This document shows positions 8,319 through 16,998 of a DNA stretch of 64,000 nucleotides, piece after piece. Origin of the DNA: Agromyces sp. 3263 (GTDB lineage Bacteria > Actinomycetota > Actinomycetes > Actinomycetales > Microbacteriaceae); NCBI RefSeq assembly GCF_031456545.1, contig NZ_JAVDUV010000002.1, forward strand, positions 930,001 to 994,000. Reading direction: 5' to 3'. How positions within the stretch are numbered: position 1 is the stretch's first letter; each line of letters starts with the position of its first letter. The translations under genes were made by a program, and so were the position numbers. The notes below the pieces were generated by a model, which had not been told where the DNA came from, ran no database searches, and worked only from the letters and a program-made list of their open reading frames with translations.

Positions 8319-9635
8319 ACCGGGTCAGCTGCGCTCTTCACCGACCGTTACGAGCTCACGATGGTGGATGCCGCACTGCGAGACGGCACGGCGCACCGCG
8401 AGAGCCTGTTCGAGGCGTTCGCGCGCCGCCTGCCCGACGGACGCCGCTACGGCGTCGTCGCCGGCACGGGGCGGCTCCTGGAGCTCGTGCAGCGGTTCCG
8501 CTTCGAGGACGCCGAGCTCGAGTGGCTGCGGTCGAACGAGGTCGTTCGACCCGAGACGCTCGACTGGCTCGCCGACTACCGCTTCCGTGGCGACATCTGG
8601 GGCTATCGCGAGGGCGAGGCGTACTTCCCGGGTTCGCCCCTGCTGACCATCCAGGCGACGTTCGCCGAGGCCGTCATGCTCGAGACCGTGGTGCTGTCGA
8701 CGCTGAACTACGACTCGTCGGTGGCCAGCGCCGCCGCGCGCATGGTCTCGGTCGCCCTCGGGCGGCCGATCGCCGAGATGGGCTCGCGCCGCACGAGCGA
8801 GCTGGCCGCGGTCGCCGCGGCCCGTGCCGCCTACATCGCGGGCTTCGACGCCACCTCCAACCTCGAGGCCGGTCGCACGTGGGGCCTGCCCACGATGGGC
8901 ACCGCCGCCCACGCGTTCACGCTGCTGCACGACTCGGAGGAGGCGGCGTTCCGCGCACAGGTCGAGGCCTTCGGCCCCGACACGACCCTGCTCGTCGACA
9001 CGTACGACATCGCGAGGGGCGTCGAGACGGCCGTGCGGGTCGCCGGCACCGGGCTCGGCGCCGTGCGCATCGACTCCGGCGACCTGCCCACGGTGGTCGC
9101 GGCCGTCCGCGAGCAGCTCGACTCGCTCGGCGCCGTCGACACGCGCATCACCGTGACGAGCGATCTCGACGAGTTCACGATCGCGGGCCTCTCGGGCGCG
9201 CCGGTCGACGCGTACGGCGTCGGCACGGCCGTCGTGACGGGATCGGGATTCCCCGCGGCGGGCATGGTCTACAAGCTCGTCGCCCGTCGTGACGACGCCG
9301 GCGAGTGGGTCGCGGTGGCGAAGGCGTCCACGCAGAAGGCGAGCGTCGGCGGCCGCAAGAACGCGGCACGGCGCCTCGACTCCACCCGCACCGCGCGGGA
9401 GGAGATCGTCTACGTCGGCGACGGACCCGACGGTGAGGCCGAGTTCGAACCCGGCAGCCAACTGCGACCGCTCATGGTGCACCTCATGCACGACGGCGTC
9501 GCCGACCCGGCGTTCCTCGGTGCCGCGGGCACTCGCGCGGCGCGCGAGCACCGGGCCGAGGTCATGCAGGAGCTGCCCATCGAGGCGTTCCGCCTCGGAC
9601 GCGGCGAACCGGTGATCCCGACGACCTACCGCTGA
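8316..9635 (+). CDS. pncB: Nicotinate phosphoribosyltransferase
   Basis: A 439-residue enzyme that joins nicotinate and PRPP to give nicotinate mononucleotide in the NAD salvage pathway. It begins [14 protein letters not shown] and contains [36 protein letters not shown] and VRIDSGDL, which are the family's substrate- and phosphate-binding segments. Length is typical of the shorter actinobacterial form. The GTG start has no ribosome site, but a -10-like TAGGCT ends six bases before it, which suggests a leaderless mRNA. It is divergent from murI and convergent with the DUF3039 gene. Confidence 0.95.
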   Translation: MTGSAALFTDRYELTMVDAALRDGTAHRESLFEAFARRLPDGRRYGVVAGTGRLLELVQRFRFEDAELEWLRSNEVVRPETLDWLADYRFRGDIWGYREGEAYFPGSPLLTIQATFAEAVMLETVVLSTLNYDSSVASAAARMVSVALGRPIAEMGSRRTSELAAVAAARAAYIAGFDATSNLEAGRTWGLPTMGTAAHAFTLLHDSEEAAFRAQVEAFGPDTTLLVDTYDIARGVETAVRVAGTGLGAVRIDSGDLPTVVAAVREQLDSLGAVDTRITVTSDLDEFTIAGLSGAPVDAYGVGTAVVTGSGFPAAGMVYKLVARRDDAGEWVAVAKASTQKASVGGRKNAARRLDSTRTAREEIVYVGDGPDGEAEFEPGSQLRPLMVHLMHDGVADPAFLGAAGTRAAREHRAEVMQELPIEAFRLGRGEPVIPTTYR

Positions 9636-9672
9636 CGGTGGGCACCGCCCTGACGACGCACCGCCGGGAGGA

Positions 9673-9960
9673 TTACGCCGACTTCATCCGCTCGTAGATC
9701 TCCTTGCAGGTGGGGCACACCGGGAACTTCTCGGGGTCGCGCCCCGGCGTCCACTTCTTGCCGCACAGCGCCTTGACGGGCTTGCCGGTGATCGCGGACT
9801 CGAGGATCTGGTCCTTCTTCACGTAGTGCGAGAACCGCTCGTGGTCGCCCGGCTCGATGGCCTCGTCCTGCAGGAGCTTCTCGAGCTCGCGGTCGAGCAC
9901 GGAGGTGCCTCCACCGGGGGCGTCGGGGTCGGCGATGCTCGCGCGCGCAGGATCGATCAT
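9673..9960 (-). CDS. DUF3039 domain protein
   Basis: A 95-residue actinobacterial protein of unknown function. It has a GGGTSVLDRELEKLL start, GDHERFSHYVKKDQI in the middle and a likely zinc-binding pair (ALCGKKW and CPTCKEIYERM) at the end. The spacing of Cys and His looks like a small zinc ribbon, which is my inference. The start at 9960 is supported by a -10-like TAGAAT ending seven bases upstream and no ribosome site. It is conserved in Microbacteriaceae and relatives. The gene before it in the same direction is an exporter pair, of no evident relation. Confidence 0.88.
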   Translation of the reverse strand: MIDPARASIADPDAPGGGTSVLDRELEKLLQDEAIEPGDHERFSHYVKKDQILESAITGKPVKALCGKKWTPGRDPEKFPVCPTCKEIYERMKSA

Positions 9961-10040
9961 GTGCTCGATTCTACGCGCGGATGCCACGGTGCCGGCCTTC
10001 ACACGATCCCGCAGCCGGGTCGTGCGATGCGGCGACGGGC

Positions 10041-11618
10041 TCAGGCGCGAAGCGCCGCGCCGAGGATCTCGGGGCCGCGCCGGTCGAACACGCGTCCGCC
10101 GGCCAGGATGCCGAGCACGAGCATCGCGATGCCGAGCCCGGTGCCCGCGGCGAACGCCGCCGCGTTCCACGTCGAGTCGCCGTCCAGGAAGCCGAGCGTC
10201 GCGAAGGCGAGTGCCGGGGCGGCCACGAGCAGTGATCCGAGCATGGTGATCGACTGCACGAGCGCCGTGATCGCGCCGGTCGACTGCGGCTGCTGGAAGG
10301 GGCTGTCGCCGGGCTTCACGGCCGGGTAGGGGAAGCGCGCCGACGTGATGGAGCCGACCCCGAGCCCGCCGAGGAGCAGGGCGGTGCTCACGCCGATGAC
10401 CGACGGCAGCAGCCGCCAGTCGTCGATGACGAACACCGTCACGGAGCTGCCGAGACCGATCACGAGGATGCCGGCGATGAGCACGGGCACCAGGCGGCCT
10501 GCGCGATCGGACGCCCCGCGCACCCCCGAGGCGACGTGCAGCCACACCGCCGTGCTGTCGTAGGCGGTGTCGTTGTGCAGCGACCAGCCGAGCAGCAGGC
10601 ACATGAGCGGCACCGGGATCAGGGCCGTGTAGGCGAGCGGGATGCCGGCGAGACCGAGGGGCACGATGACCAGCAGCGGCACGATCGGGATCATGATGAA
10701 CGACACCCAGTAGCGGGCGTCGCGGAACCAGTAGGTGATGCTTCGCGCGGCCACCGCACCCGTCGCGGTGTGCGGCATCCGGTCGAACCAGCCGAGCCCG
10801 CGGTAGCTCTTCGCCGACGCCTCCCGTCCGGGAGTCACGAGCATGCGCGCCACGACGGCCTGCCAGGCGAGCCAGAGCGCACCGAGCGTGAGCGCGGCCA
10901 CGAGGAACTTCAGGATGGCGATGCCCCAGTCGCCGGCCGCGGCGTCACCCGGTGCGGCGAAGGCCGCACCGAGCGGCGTCCAGCCGAGCACGCCCGCGAG
11001 CGACTCGAGCACGCCGAGGCCGGAGCTGGCCCAGTCGAGCGTCGCGAGCACCACGATGATCGGCGAGATCAGCACGATGAAGAGCACGCCGAGGACGCTG
11101 CTGACCTCTCGCGCGCGCCGCGTGGCGAGGAGCACGGAGGCGAGCGAGGTCGAGACGCGGGCGAGCAGCAGGCACGTGGCGAAGGCGAGCGCTGCGGCGA
11201 GCAGCGCGAGGATGGTCTCCCCCACTCCACGCGACCAGGTCACGACGGTCCCGGCGAGCACGATCGCGAGCACGAAGGCGGGGATCCCGATCATGGCGGC
11301 GATCGCGAGGCCGAACGCCAGGGTGCGGTCGGGCAGGCCGAACAGCGCGAATCGTCGTGGGTCCATGGTGTCGTCGACGCCGAACAGCAGCGGGAGCACC
11401 ACGAAGCCGATCACCGTCGCCGAGCCCGCGACGATGAACACGTCGCGGATGAGCTCGACGTCACCGACGAAGCGCAGCCCGACGAGCGTCATGAACAGGA
11501 GCGCGGCGAGACCCAGTCCGTAGACGAGGCCGAGCACGATCCCCACGACCTGCCAGACGCTCCGCCGGAAGATGTTCCCGAGCAGGCGCAGCTTCAGTCG
11601 GAGAAACTGTGCAACCAT
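10041..11618 (-). CDS. ABC exporter permease (ABC-2-like, about 12 membrane segments)
   Basis: A 525-residue integral membrane protein with roughly twelve hydrophobic segments in two similar halves, short cytoplasmic loops and no extracytoplasmic domain. It starts within the last 25 bases of the ATPase gene (ATG at 11618, ATPase stop at 11594-11596), so the two are surely one unit. Such permeases export drugs, peptides or lipids; nothing here fixes the substrate. The segment ITYWFRDARYWVSF marks the second half. Confidence 0.8.
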   Translation of the reverse strand: MVAQFLRLKLRLLGNIFRRSVWQVVGIVLGLVYGLGLAALLFMTLVGLRFVGDVELIRDVFIVAGSATVIGFVVLPLLFGVDDTMDPRRFALFGLPDRTLAFGLAIAAMIGIPAFVLAIVLAGTVVTWSRGVGETILALLAAALAFATCLLLARVSTSLASVLLATRRAREVSSVLGVLFIVLISPIIVVLATLDWASSGLGVLESLAGVLGWTPLGAAFAAPGDAAAGDWGIAILKFLVAALTLGALWLAWQAVVARMLVTPGREASAKSYRGLGWFDRMPHTATGAVAARSITYWFRDARYWVSFIMIPIVPLLVIVPLGLAGIPLAYTALIPVPLMCLLLGWSLHNDTAYDSTAVWLHVASGVRGASDRAGRLVPVLIAGILVIGLGSSVTVFVIDDWRLLPSVIGVSTALLLGGLGVGSITSARFPYPAVKPGDSPFQQPQSTGAITALVQSITMLGSLLVAAPALAFATLGFLDGDSTWNAAAFAAGTGLGIAMLVLGILAGGRVFDRRGPEILGAALRA

Positions 11619-13705
11619 TCCATGCCTTCCGCTGCCTTGCGTCCGCCGGCGAGCTCGACGAAACGGTCTTCGAGCGTCTCGCCGGCGCGCACCTCGTCGA
11701 GCGTTCCGGATGCCAGCACCCGGCCGCCCACGATGATCGCCGCCGAGTCGCAGACGCGCTCGATGAGGTCCATGCCGTGGCTGGAGAGCACCACCGTGCC
11801 GCCGCCGCCGACGTACCGCTCGAGGATCTCCGTGAGGTTGGCCGCGGAGACGGGATCGACCGACTCGAAGGGCTCGTCGAGCACGAGCAGGCGCGGAGCG
11901 TGGATCATGGCGCAGGCGAGCGCGATCTTCTTCGTCATGCCCGCGGAGTAGTCGGCGACGAGCCGGTCGACGGCGTCCTCGAGGCCGAAGGCGCCGATGA
12001 GCTCGGTGCTCCGTTCGCGCACGGTACGACTGTCGAGGCCGCGCAGGACCCCCGAGTAGTAGAGCAGCTGGGCACCGGTGAGGCGGTCGAAGAGCCGCAG
12101 CCGGTCGGGCAGCACGCCGGTGGCGCGCTTGGCCGCGCGCTGGTCGGCCCACGCGTCGATGCCGTTGATGCGCACCATGCCGGCGTCGGGTCGGAGCAGC
12201 CCGGTGACCATCGAGAGCGTCGTGGTCTTGCCCGCGCCGTTCGGACCGACGATGCCGTAGAACGAGCCGGCTCGCACGTCGAGGGTGATGCCGTCGACGG
12301 CGGTGTTGTCGCCGAACTTCTTCACGAGGCCCTCGATCAAGAGCACCGTGGGTGCGTCGGGCGATGGCGCCGGCCGCGCGACGCGGAGCGTGCGCTTCTT
12401 GCGGGCGGTGGCCTTGCGCGGCGCCGGGATGACCGCGACCGCCAGGTCGACGGTGGCATCGGATGCCTCGGGCTCGCGGTCGACCGTGGAGACGGGAGCC
12501 GCCTCGGCCGCCGGGACCGCGACGGTGACCGCGGACGGCGCCTCCGCGGGGGCCGTCGCCGCCGTCGCATCGTCCACGTCGGAGGCGTCGACGTCGACCT
12601 CGACGCCTGCCGCGTCGGAGAGCGCCTCCTCGAGCGTCATGGTGGCCGGCTCGGGGTCGACGGGGTCGCCGGCCGCGACGGCAGGGGCAGCGGATGCCGC
12701 GACGGCCGCCTTCGGCGGAGTCGTGGTGGTCTCGGGAGCCGAGTTGTCGGCACGCGACGACGGATCGGCGATCGCGTCGTCGGCGATCGCCGCGGCGGCG
12801 ACGACCGCAGCGGCCCTGGCGGTGGACGAGCGTTCGGGTCGCTCACGCGTCGTCTCGTCGACCTCCGTCGGGGAGGCCGCGGCATCCGCGATCGCGGGCG
12901 CGGCGACGACCGGGACGGTCTCGACGACGGGCGCTGGAGGCGTTGCGGCCGCGCTCTCGACGACGGGCGCCGTGGGCGCGGCCTCGACGGGCGCCTCCGC
13001 CTCGGCGGGGGCCGGCTTGCGGCTCGTCCGCTCGGCAGTCGTCGTCTCGGTGGTGAGGGACGCGGCCGTGCGCTGCGCCTGGCGCTTGGAGGTCGCTGCG
13101 GAGGCGGCACGGCTGCGCGCGGCCGGGCTGGTCGTGCTCGACGCACGTGCGGCACGGGCCGATCTGGCCGCCTCGCCACGGACCGATGCCGCCTTCGCTG
13201 AGGCGGTGCTCGATGCGGCGGTGCGCTTGGACGGCGGGGTCTGCTCGGCATCGACGGCCGGCGCGTCCTCAGGGGGCTTCGGTGCCGCGCTCGTCGAGGC
13301 GGTCGACCTCGAGGCGGTGGACCCGCCGGCTGCGGTCTTCGCGGCGGTCGACTTCGCCGTGGTCGACTTCCCCGCGGTCGACTTCGCTGCGGCCGACTTG
13401 GCCGCAGTGGTCTTGGCCGCGGTGGTCTTGGCCGCGGACTTCGCCGCCGTCGACGTGGCGGCGGTGGACTTGGCCGCAGTCGAGCGCGTGGAGCGGGGCT
13501 TGACCGCCGGCTTCGACGGGCTGTCGGCGTCCGTGTCTGCGGCTGCGGCTGCGGCTGCCGCGGTACCGCGAGTCGCGGAGCGTGCGCTCGTCGTGCTCCG
13601 CGACGCCCGCGGCGCAGCCGACGACCCCCGATCGGCAGACACCCCGGTGCCGGTGCCTTCGGGTTGTTCGTCGTTCTGGTCGGAGCGCGAAACGGAAGTC
13701 ACCAC
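11594..13705 (-). CDS. ABC transporter ATPase with a ~450-residue disordered N-terminal extension
   Basis: A 703-residue open frame. Residues about 453-703 are a normal ABC ATPase: Walker A GPNGAGKTT (Lys493), signature YSAGMTKK in place of LSGGQ, Walker B LLVLDEP, and the switch His in LSSHGMD. The first 450 residues are low complexity. Residues about 62-135 carry repeats such as STAAKS and TTAAKT, very like histone H1 or HupB tails; then follow Arg/Ser-rich and Ala/Pro/Glu-rich stretches. The frame is open throughout with strong third-position G/C. GTG at 13705 or 13702 could start it. A later internal start giving only the ATPase cannot be excluded. It pairs with the overlapping permease gene. 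Confidence 0.8.
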   Translation of the reverse strand: MVTSVSRSDQNDEQPEGTGTGVSADRGSSAAPRASRSTTSARSATRGTAAAAAAAADTDADSPSKPAVKPRSTRSTAAKSTAATSTAAKSAAKTTAAKTTAAKSAAAKSTAGKSTTAKSTAAKTAAGGSTASRSTASTSAAPKPPEDAPAVDAEQTPPSKRTAASSTASAKAASVRGEAARSARAARASSTTSPAARSRAASAATSKRQAQRTAASLTTETTTAERTSRKPAPAEAEAPVEAAPTAPVVESAAATPPAPVVETVPVVAAPAIADAAASPTEVDETTRERPERSSTARAAAVVAAAAIADDAIADPSSRADNSAPETTTTPPKAAVAASAAPAVAAGDPVDPEPATMTLEEALSDAAGVEVDVDASDVDDATAATAPAEAPSAVTVAVPAAEAAPVSTVDREPEASDATVDLAVAVIPAPRKATARKKRTLRVARPAPSPDAPTVLLIEGLVKKFGDNTAVDGITLDVRAGSFYGIVGPNGAGKTTTLSMVTGLLRPDAGMVRINGIDAWADQRAAKRATGVLPDRLRLFDRLTGAQLLYYSGVLRGLDSRTVRERSTELIGAFGLEDAVDRLVADYSAGMTKKIALACAMIHAPRLLVLDEPFESVDPVSAANLTEILERYVGGGGTVVLSSHGMDLIERVCDSAAIIVGGRVLASGTLDEVRAGETLEDRFVELAGGRKAAEGMEWLHSFSD
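13300..13520 (-). repeat. Coding tandem repeats for a Lys/Ala/Thr-rich tail
   Basis: Imperfect repeats of about 15 bases, of the kind TTGGCCGCGGTGGTC as seen on the plus strand, encode the S/T-A-A-K units of the ATPase extension. They are coding repeats, with no spacers, and are not a CRISPR array. Confidence 0.7.
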
Positions 13706-13956
13706 GCAAACCTACCAACCACCGCGCCGCGAACCCAGTCGTGACGTCACCCCCTTGACGCGAAGCGAACCTGTGCATCGCCTGTGCGCCCGATCACGAT
13801 CCTGCTACGACCATGTCAAGGGGTCGGCACGGCCGCGCCGGAGCCGATATCCTGAGACCCGGCATAACGGCGTGTCCACATTCGAACTTCCGGATGAACG
13901 TGGGGGGAACACTCGGCAACGAGCGCCCGTGGCATCCGACCATTGAAGGAGATGCA

Positions 13957-14649
13957 GTGACCACCCAGATCGTGATTCTCGCGGCCGGCATGGGGAGCCG
14001 GCTCGGGCGTTCCCTCCCCAAGCCCCTCACCGAGCTCAGCGACGGCCGCACCATCATGCGGCAGCAGTTCGACAACATCGAGCACGCGTTCGGCGCAGGC
14101 GCCGCCGTGACGATCGTCGTCGGCTACAAGCTCGAGCACATCATCGAGGCCTTCCCGCAGGCGTCGTTCGTCTACAACGAGGAGTACGACCAGACGAACA
14201 CCTCCAAGAGCCTCATGCGCGCCCTCTCCGCCTCGCACGCCGGCGGCGTGCTGTGGATGAACGGCGACGTGGTCTTCGACCCGCGCATCCTCGACCGCGC
14301 GCTGCCGTTCATCGCACGCGACCAGTCGTTCGTCACCGTCAACACCGCCAAGGTGTCCGACGAGGAGGTCAAGTACACGACCACCGCCGAGGGCTACATC
14401 AAGGAGCTCTCCAAGACGGTGCGCGGCGGCCTCGGCGAGGCGGTCGGCATCAACTACGTGTCGAGCCGCGACAAGGCCGCCCTGCTCGGGCACCTCGCCC
14501 GCGTCGGCGACCAGGACTACTTCGAGCGCGGCATCGAGCTCGCGATCGAGCAGAGCGGCATGCTCGTCGAGCCGATGGACATCTCCGACCTCTACGCGGT
14601 CGAGATCGACTTCGCCGAAGACCTGGAGCGTGCGAACCACTTCGTGTGA
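13957..14649 (+). CDS. Sugar/choline-type NTP transferase for wall glycopolymer
   Basis: A 230-residue nucleotidyltransferase. The signature VILAAGMGSRLG with PKPL (residues 6-24) is the NTP-binding loop of GlmU/LicC-type enzymes; MNGDVVF supplies the metal-binding Asp. There is no acyltransferase domain. LicC-like members make CDP-choline or related activated groups. The neighbours (CDP-alcohol phosphotransferase, CDP-glycerol transferase, TagGH-like exporter) suggest an activated polyol or sugar for a cell-wall polymer. The GTG at 13957 follows GAAGGAGA. The 251 bases upstream are shared with the divergent ABC ATPase and hold no gene I can recognise. Confidence 0.82.
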   Translation: MTTQIVILAAGMGSRLGRSLPKPLTELSDGRTIMRQQFDNIEHAFGAGAAVTIVVGYKLEHIIEAFPQASFVYNEEYDQTNTSKSLMRALSASHAGGVLWMNGDVVFDPRILDRALPFIARDQSFVTVNTAKVSDEEVKYTTTAEGYIKELSKTVRGGLGEAVGINYVSSRDKAALLGHLARVGDQDYFERGIELAIEQSGMLVEPMDISDLYAVEIDFAEDLERANHFV

Positions 14650-14665
14650 TCTGCACCACAGCAGT

Positions 14666-14697
14666 GAAGAGCGGATGCCAGGCGGCATCCGCTCTTC
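14666..14697. terminator. Bidirectional hairpin terminator
   Basis: A perfect 14-base stem GAAGAGCGGATGCC / GGCATCCGCTCTTC with loop AGGC lies between the convergent ends of the nucleotidyltransferase and YkoE-like genes. Confidence 0.75.
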
Positions 14698-14702
14698 GCA
14701 TC

Positions 14703-15254
14703 TCAGCCGTCGACCGGTGAGACCGACTGGGCCACGCCCGCCTTCGCGAGCCGCGCCGCGATGACCCGGCCGACCCAGGTGAACAGCACCGGGCTCAACA
14801 CCCACAGCGGCAGCGCGATCGCCCACGCCCACCACGCGTAGTGCTCGGCGCCGAGGCCGATGAACACGGCGATGGCGAGCACCAGTCCGGCGAACGCCGC
14901 CGACACGTAGAACATCCACGCGTCCCACCGCCGGTAGCGCGTGATGAGGAACGGCAATTCGATGAGCGCGCCCACGAGCAGGCCGGTGCCGAGGTACCGC
15001 CCGATCCACCACGGTGCGAAGGCGGTGCCGACGAGTCCCGCGACGACGCCGGCGAGCACAGCAGTGCCCGGGCGCTTCAGCAGCGCGAGCGCGACGACGC
15101 TCGGCAGGAAGTGTACTCCGACCGTCAGTCCGTAGAGCAGCGGGCCGAAGGCCGCGAACGCCGCCGCGAGGTAGCCGGATGCCCCGGCCACGAGGCCTCC
15201 GGCCACGCCGATCGCGGCGCAGCTCAAGAGGACGCGGGTACTGGTGCGGCGCAC
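14703..15254 (-). CDS. ECF transporter S component, YkoE-like
   Basis: A 183-residue membrane protein with about six hydrophobic helices. The order GPLLYGLTVGVHFLPSVVALALLKRPG, then GTGLLVGALIELPFLITRYRRWDAW, resembles YkoE, the substrate-binding unit of an ECF importer for a thiamine precursor. Normally ATPase and T-component genes follow; none are adjacent here. No TPP riboswitch is visible in the 80-base leader. The GTG at 15254 follows GGAAGGAG. The family match is by eye, so transport of hydroxymethylpyrimidine is only a possibility. Confidence 0.62.
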   Translation of the reverse strand: MRRTSTRVLLSCAAIGVAGGLVAGASGYLAAAFAAFGPLLYGLTVGVHFLPSVVALALLKRPGTAVLAGVVAGLVGTAFAPWWIGRYLGTGLLVGALIELPFLITRYRRWDAWMFYVSAAFAGLVLAIAVFIGLGAEHYAWWAWAIALPLWVLSPVLFTWVGRVIAARLAKAGVAQSVSPVDG

Positions 15255-15321
15255 GGCGCTCCTTCCGGACGGGCGCGGCACGCGCCGTCGGCCCGGTTCA
15301 AACCTACCGCCGCACGGCATC

Positions 15322-15336
15322 TACGATGAGAGCGTG
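15322..15336 (+). promoter_or_regulatory. Leaderless-type -10 element before the wall-polymer permease
   Basis: TACGAT (15322-15327) ends six bases before GTG 15334, which would place the transcription start on that codon. Confidence 0.45.
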
Positions 15337-16134
15337 ATGAGCTACGCCGACACGCATCCGCTGCAGCGGACGCCGATGGCGCGGTACCGGCACTCGCTCT
15401 GGCTGCTCACCACGCGAGACCTCAAGGTGCGCTACTCCACGTCGGCCCTCGGCTACGTCTGGTCGGTGCTCGACCCCCTGGTCATGGCCGGCATCTACTG
15501 GTTCGTGTTCACCCAGGTGTTCGAGCGACCCGTCGGCACCCAGCCCTACATCGTGTTCCTCCTCTCGGCACTCCTGCCGTGGATGTGGTTCAACGGCGCG
15601 GTGTCGGATTCGACGCGCGCGTTCCTGAAGGACGCGAAGCTCGTGCGCTCGACGATGATCCCCCGCACCATCTGGGTGAACCGCATCGTGCTCTCGAAGG
15701 GCATCGAGTTCCTGCTCGCGCTTCCGGTACTCGCCCTGTTCGCGATCGTGTTCGGCGCACAGGTGGGCTGGCAGCTCGTGCTGTTCCCCCTCGCGATCCT
15801 GCTCCAGGCGATCCTGACGGCGGGCGTGGCGCTCATCGTGGCGCCGCTCGTGGTGTTCTTCCGCGACCTCGAGCGCGCGGTCAAGCTCATCCTGCGCTTC
15901 CTCTTCTACGCGTCGCCCATCATCTACGGCGTCACGAACCTCCCGCCCGAGCTGCACGTGTGGGCCGCGTTCAATCCGCTCACGGGCATCTTCGGCCTCT
16001 ACCGCTCGGGCTTCTTCCCCGACGAGCTCGACTGGTTCAACGTCGCGATCGCCGCGGTCATGTCCATCGCCATCCTCGCCGTCGGGCTCCTCGTCTTCCG
16101 GGGCAGCGTGCGCCAGGTGCTGAAGGAGATCTGA
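15334..16134 (+). CDS. Polysaccharide/polyol-phosphate ABC exporter permease (TagG/Wzm-like)
   Basis: A 266-residue ABC-2 permease with six membrane helices. It has the TagG/Wzm pattern: RDLKVRYSTSALGYVWSVLDPL near the start, YIVFLLSALLPWMWF, and RFLFYASPIIYG before NPLTGIFGLYR. The partner exports lipid-linked teichoic acid or polysaccharide across the membrane. GTG 15334 is chosen because a -10 element stands six bases before it; ATG 15337 is the alternative. The ATPase gene follows with a one-base overlap (TGATG). Confidence 0.92.
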   Translation: MMSYADTHPLQRTPMARYRHSLWLLTTRDLKVRYSTSALGYVWSVLDPLVMAGIYWFVFTQVFERPVGTQPYIVFLLSALLPWMWFNGAVSDSTRAFLKDAKLVRSTMIPRTIWVNRIVLSKGIEFLLALPVLALFAIVFGAQVGWQLVLFPLAILLQAILTAGVALIVAPLVVFFRDLERAVKLILRFLFYASPIIYGVTNLPPELHVWAAFNPLTGIFGLYRSGFFPDELDWFNVAIAAVMSIAILAVGLLVFRGSVRQVLKEI

Positions 16135-16907
16135 TGACGGATGCCGCAGCGGCGGCGCTCGCCGCAACGGAGACGCACGCCATCCGCGTGCGCGGCCTCG
16201 GGGTCAGGTTCCGTCGCAACCGGCGGGGCCGGCGCAGCTTCAAGGACCTGTTCGCCGGACGCCGCCGGCGCACACGGCCCGGCGAGTTCTGGGCGCTCCG
16301 CGACGTGTCGATCGACGTGCGCCCCGGCGAGGCGATCGGCGTGGTCGGCCGCAACGGGCAGGGCAAGTCCACGCTGCTGAAGCTCGTGGCCGGCGTGATG
16401 ATCGCCGACGAGGGCACTGTCGAGGTGACGGGCGGCGTGGCCCCGCTCATCGAGATCACGGGCGGCTTCGTCGACGACCTCACGGTGCGCGACAACGTCT
16501 ACCTCACCGCCGGACTGCACGGCATGACGCGCGGGCAGATCGACGCGAAGTTCGACGAGATCATCGAGTTCGCCGACATCGGCGACTTCCTCGACACCCC
16601 CTACAAGCACCTGTCGAGCGGCATGAAGGTGCGCATCGCGTTCGCCGTGATCTCGCAGCTCGAGGAGCCGATCCTGCTCGTCGACGAGGTGCTCGCCGTC
16701 GGCGACAAGGCCTTCCGCGAGAAGTGCTACCGCCGCATCGAGGAGCTCCTCGACGGCGGTCGCACCCTGTTCTTCGTCTCGCACAACGAGCGCGACCTGC
16801 GCCGCTTCTGCACGCGCGGGCTCTACCTCGACAAGGGCGCGCTCGTGCTCGACGCCGGCATCGACGAGGTCCTCGACCGTTACAACGCCGAGCACGGCAC
16901 CGCCTAG
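16134..16907 (+). CDS. Polysaccharide/teichoic-acid ABC exporter ATPase (TagH/Wzt-like)
   Basis: A 257-residue ATPase with Walker A GRNGQGKST, a signature LSSGMKVR of the TagH/Wzt type and Walker B ILLVDEVLAVGD. IEITGGFVDDLTVRDNVYL is another hallmark of the O-antigen/teichoic exporter group. It lacks the carbohydrate-binding C-terminal domain found in some Wzt proteins, so it probably does not select a capped chain. It overlaps the permease gene by one base and powers that transporter. Confidence 0.93.
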   Translation: MTDAAAAALAATETHAIRVRGLGVRFRRNRRGRRSFKDLFAGRRRRTRPGEFWALRDVSIDVRPGEAIGVVGRNGQGKSTLLKLVAGVMIADEGTVEVTGGVAPLIEITGGFVDDLTVRDNVYLTAGLHGMTRGQIDAKFDEIIEFADIGDFLDTPYKHLSSGMKVRIAFAVISQLEEPILLVDEVLAVGDKAFREKCYRRIEELLDGGRTLFFVSHNERDLRRFCTRGLYLDKGALVLDAGIDEVLDRYNAEHGTA

Positions 16908-16998
16908 CGACATCCGCTCGCATACCGCATCGGCGAGACGCGCGCGAGCCCTCCCCGTTTCGGGCGACCTCCCCGCCGCCGCATCTAGGATCGGCGTC

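Noticed and set aside
13290-13520. Dense short repeats that could suggest a CRISPR array
   Set aside because: The repeats are imperfect, have no spacers and encode an S/T-A-A-K tail in frame.
13706-13956. Promoter elements such as TTGACG and TATCCT in the ABC ATPase/nucleotidyltransferase gap
   Set aside because: No pair had both acceptable boxes and 16-18 base spacing for either gene, so I do not annotate them.
15255-15333. A TPP riboswitch before the YkoE-like gene
   Set aside because: The leader is only about 80 bases and lacks the conserved CTGAGA-type core.
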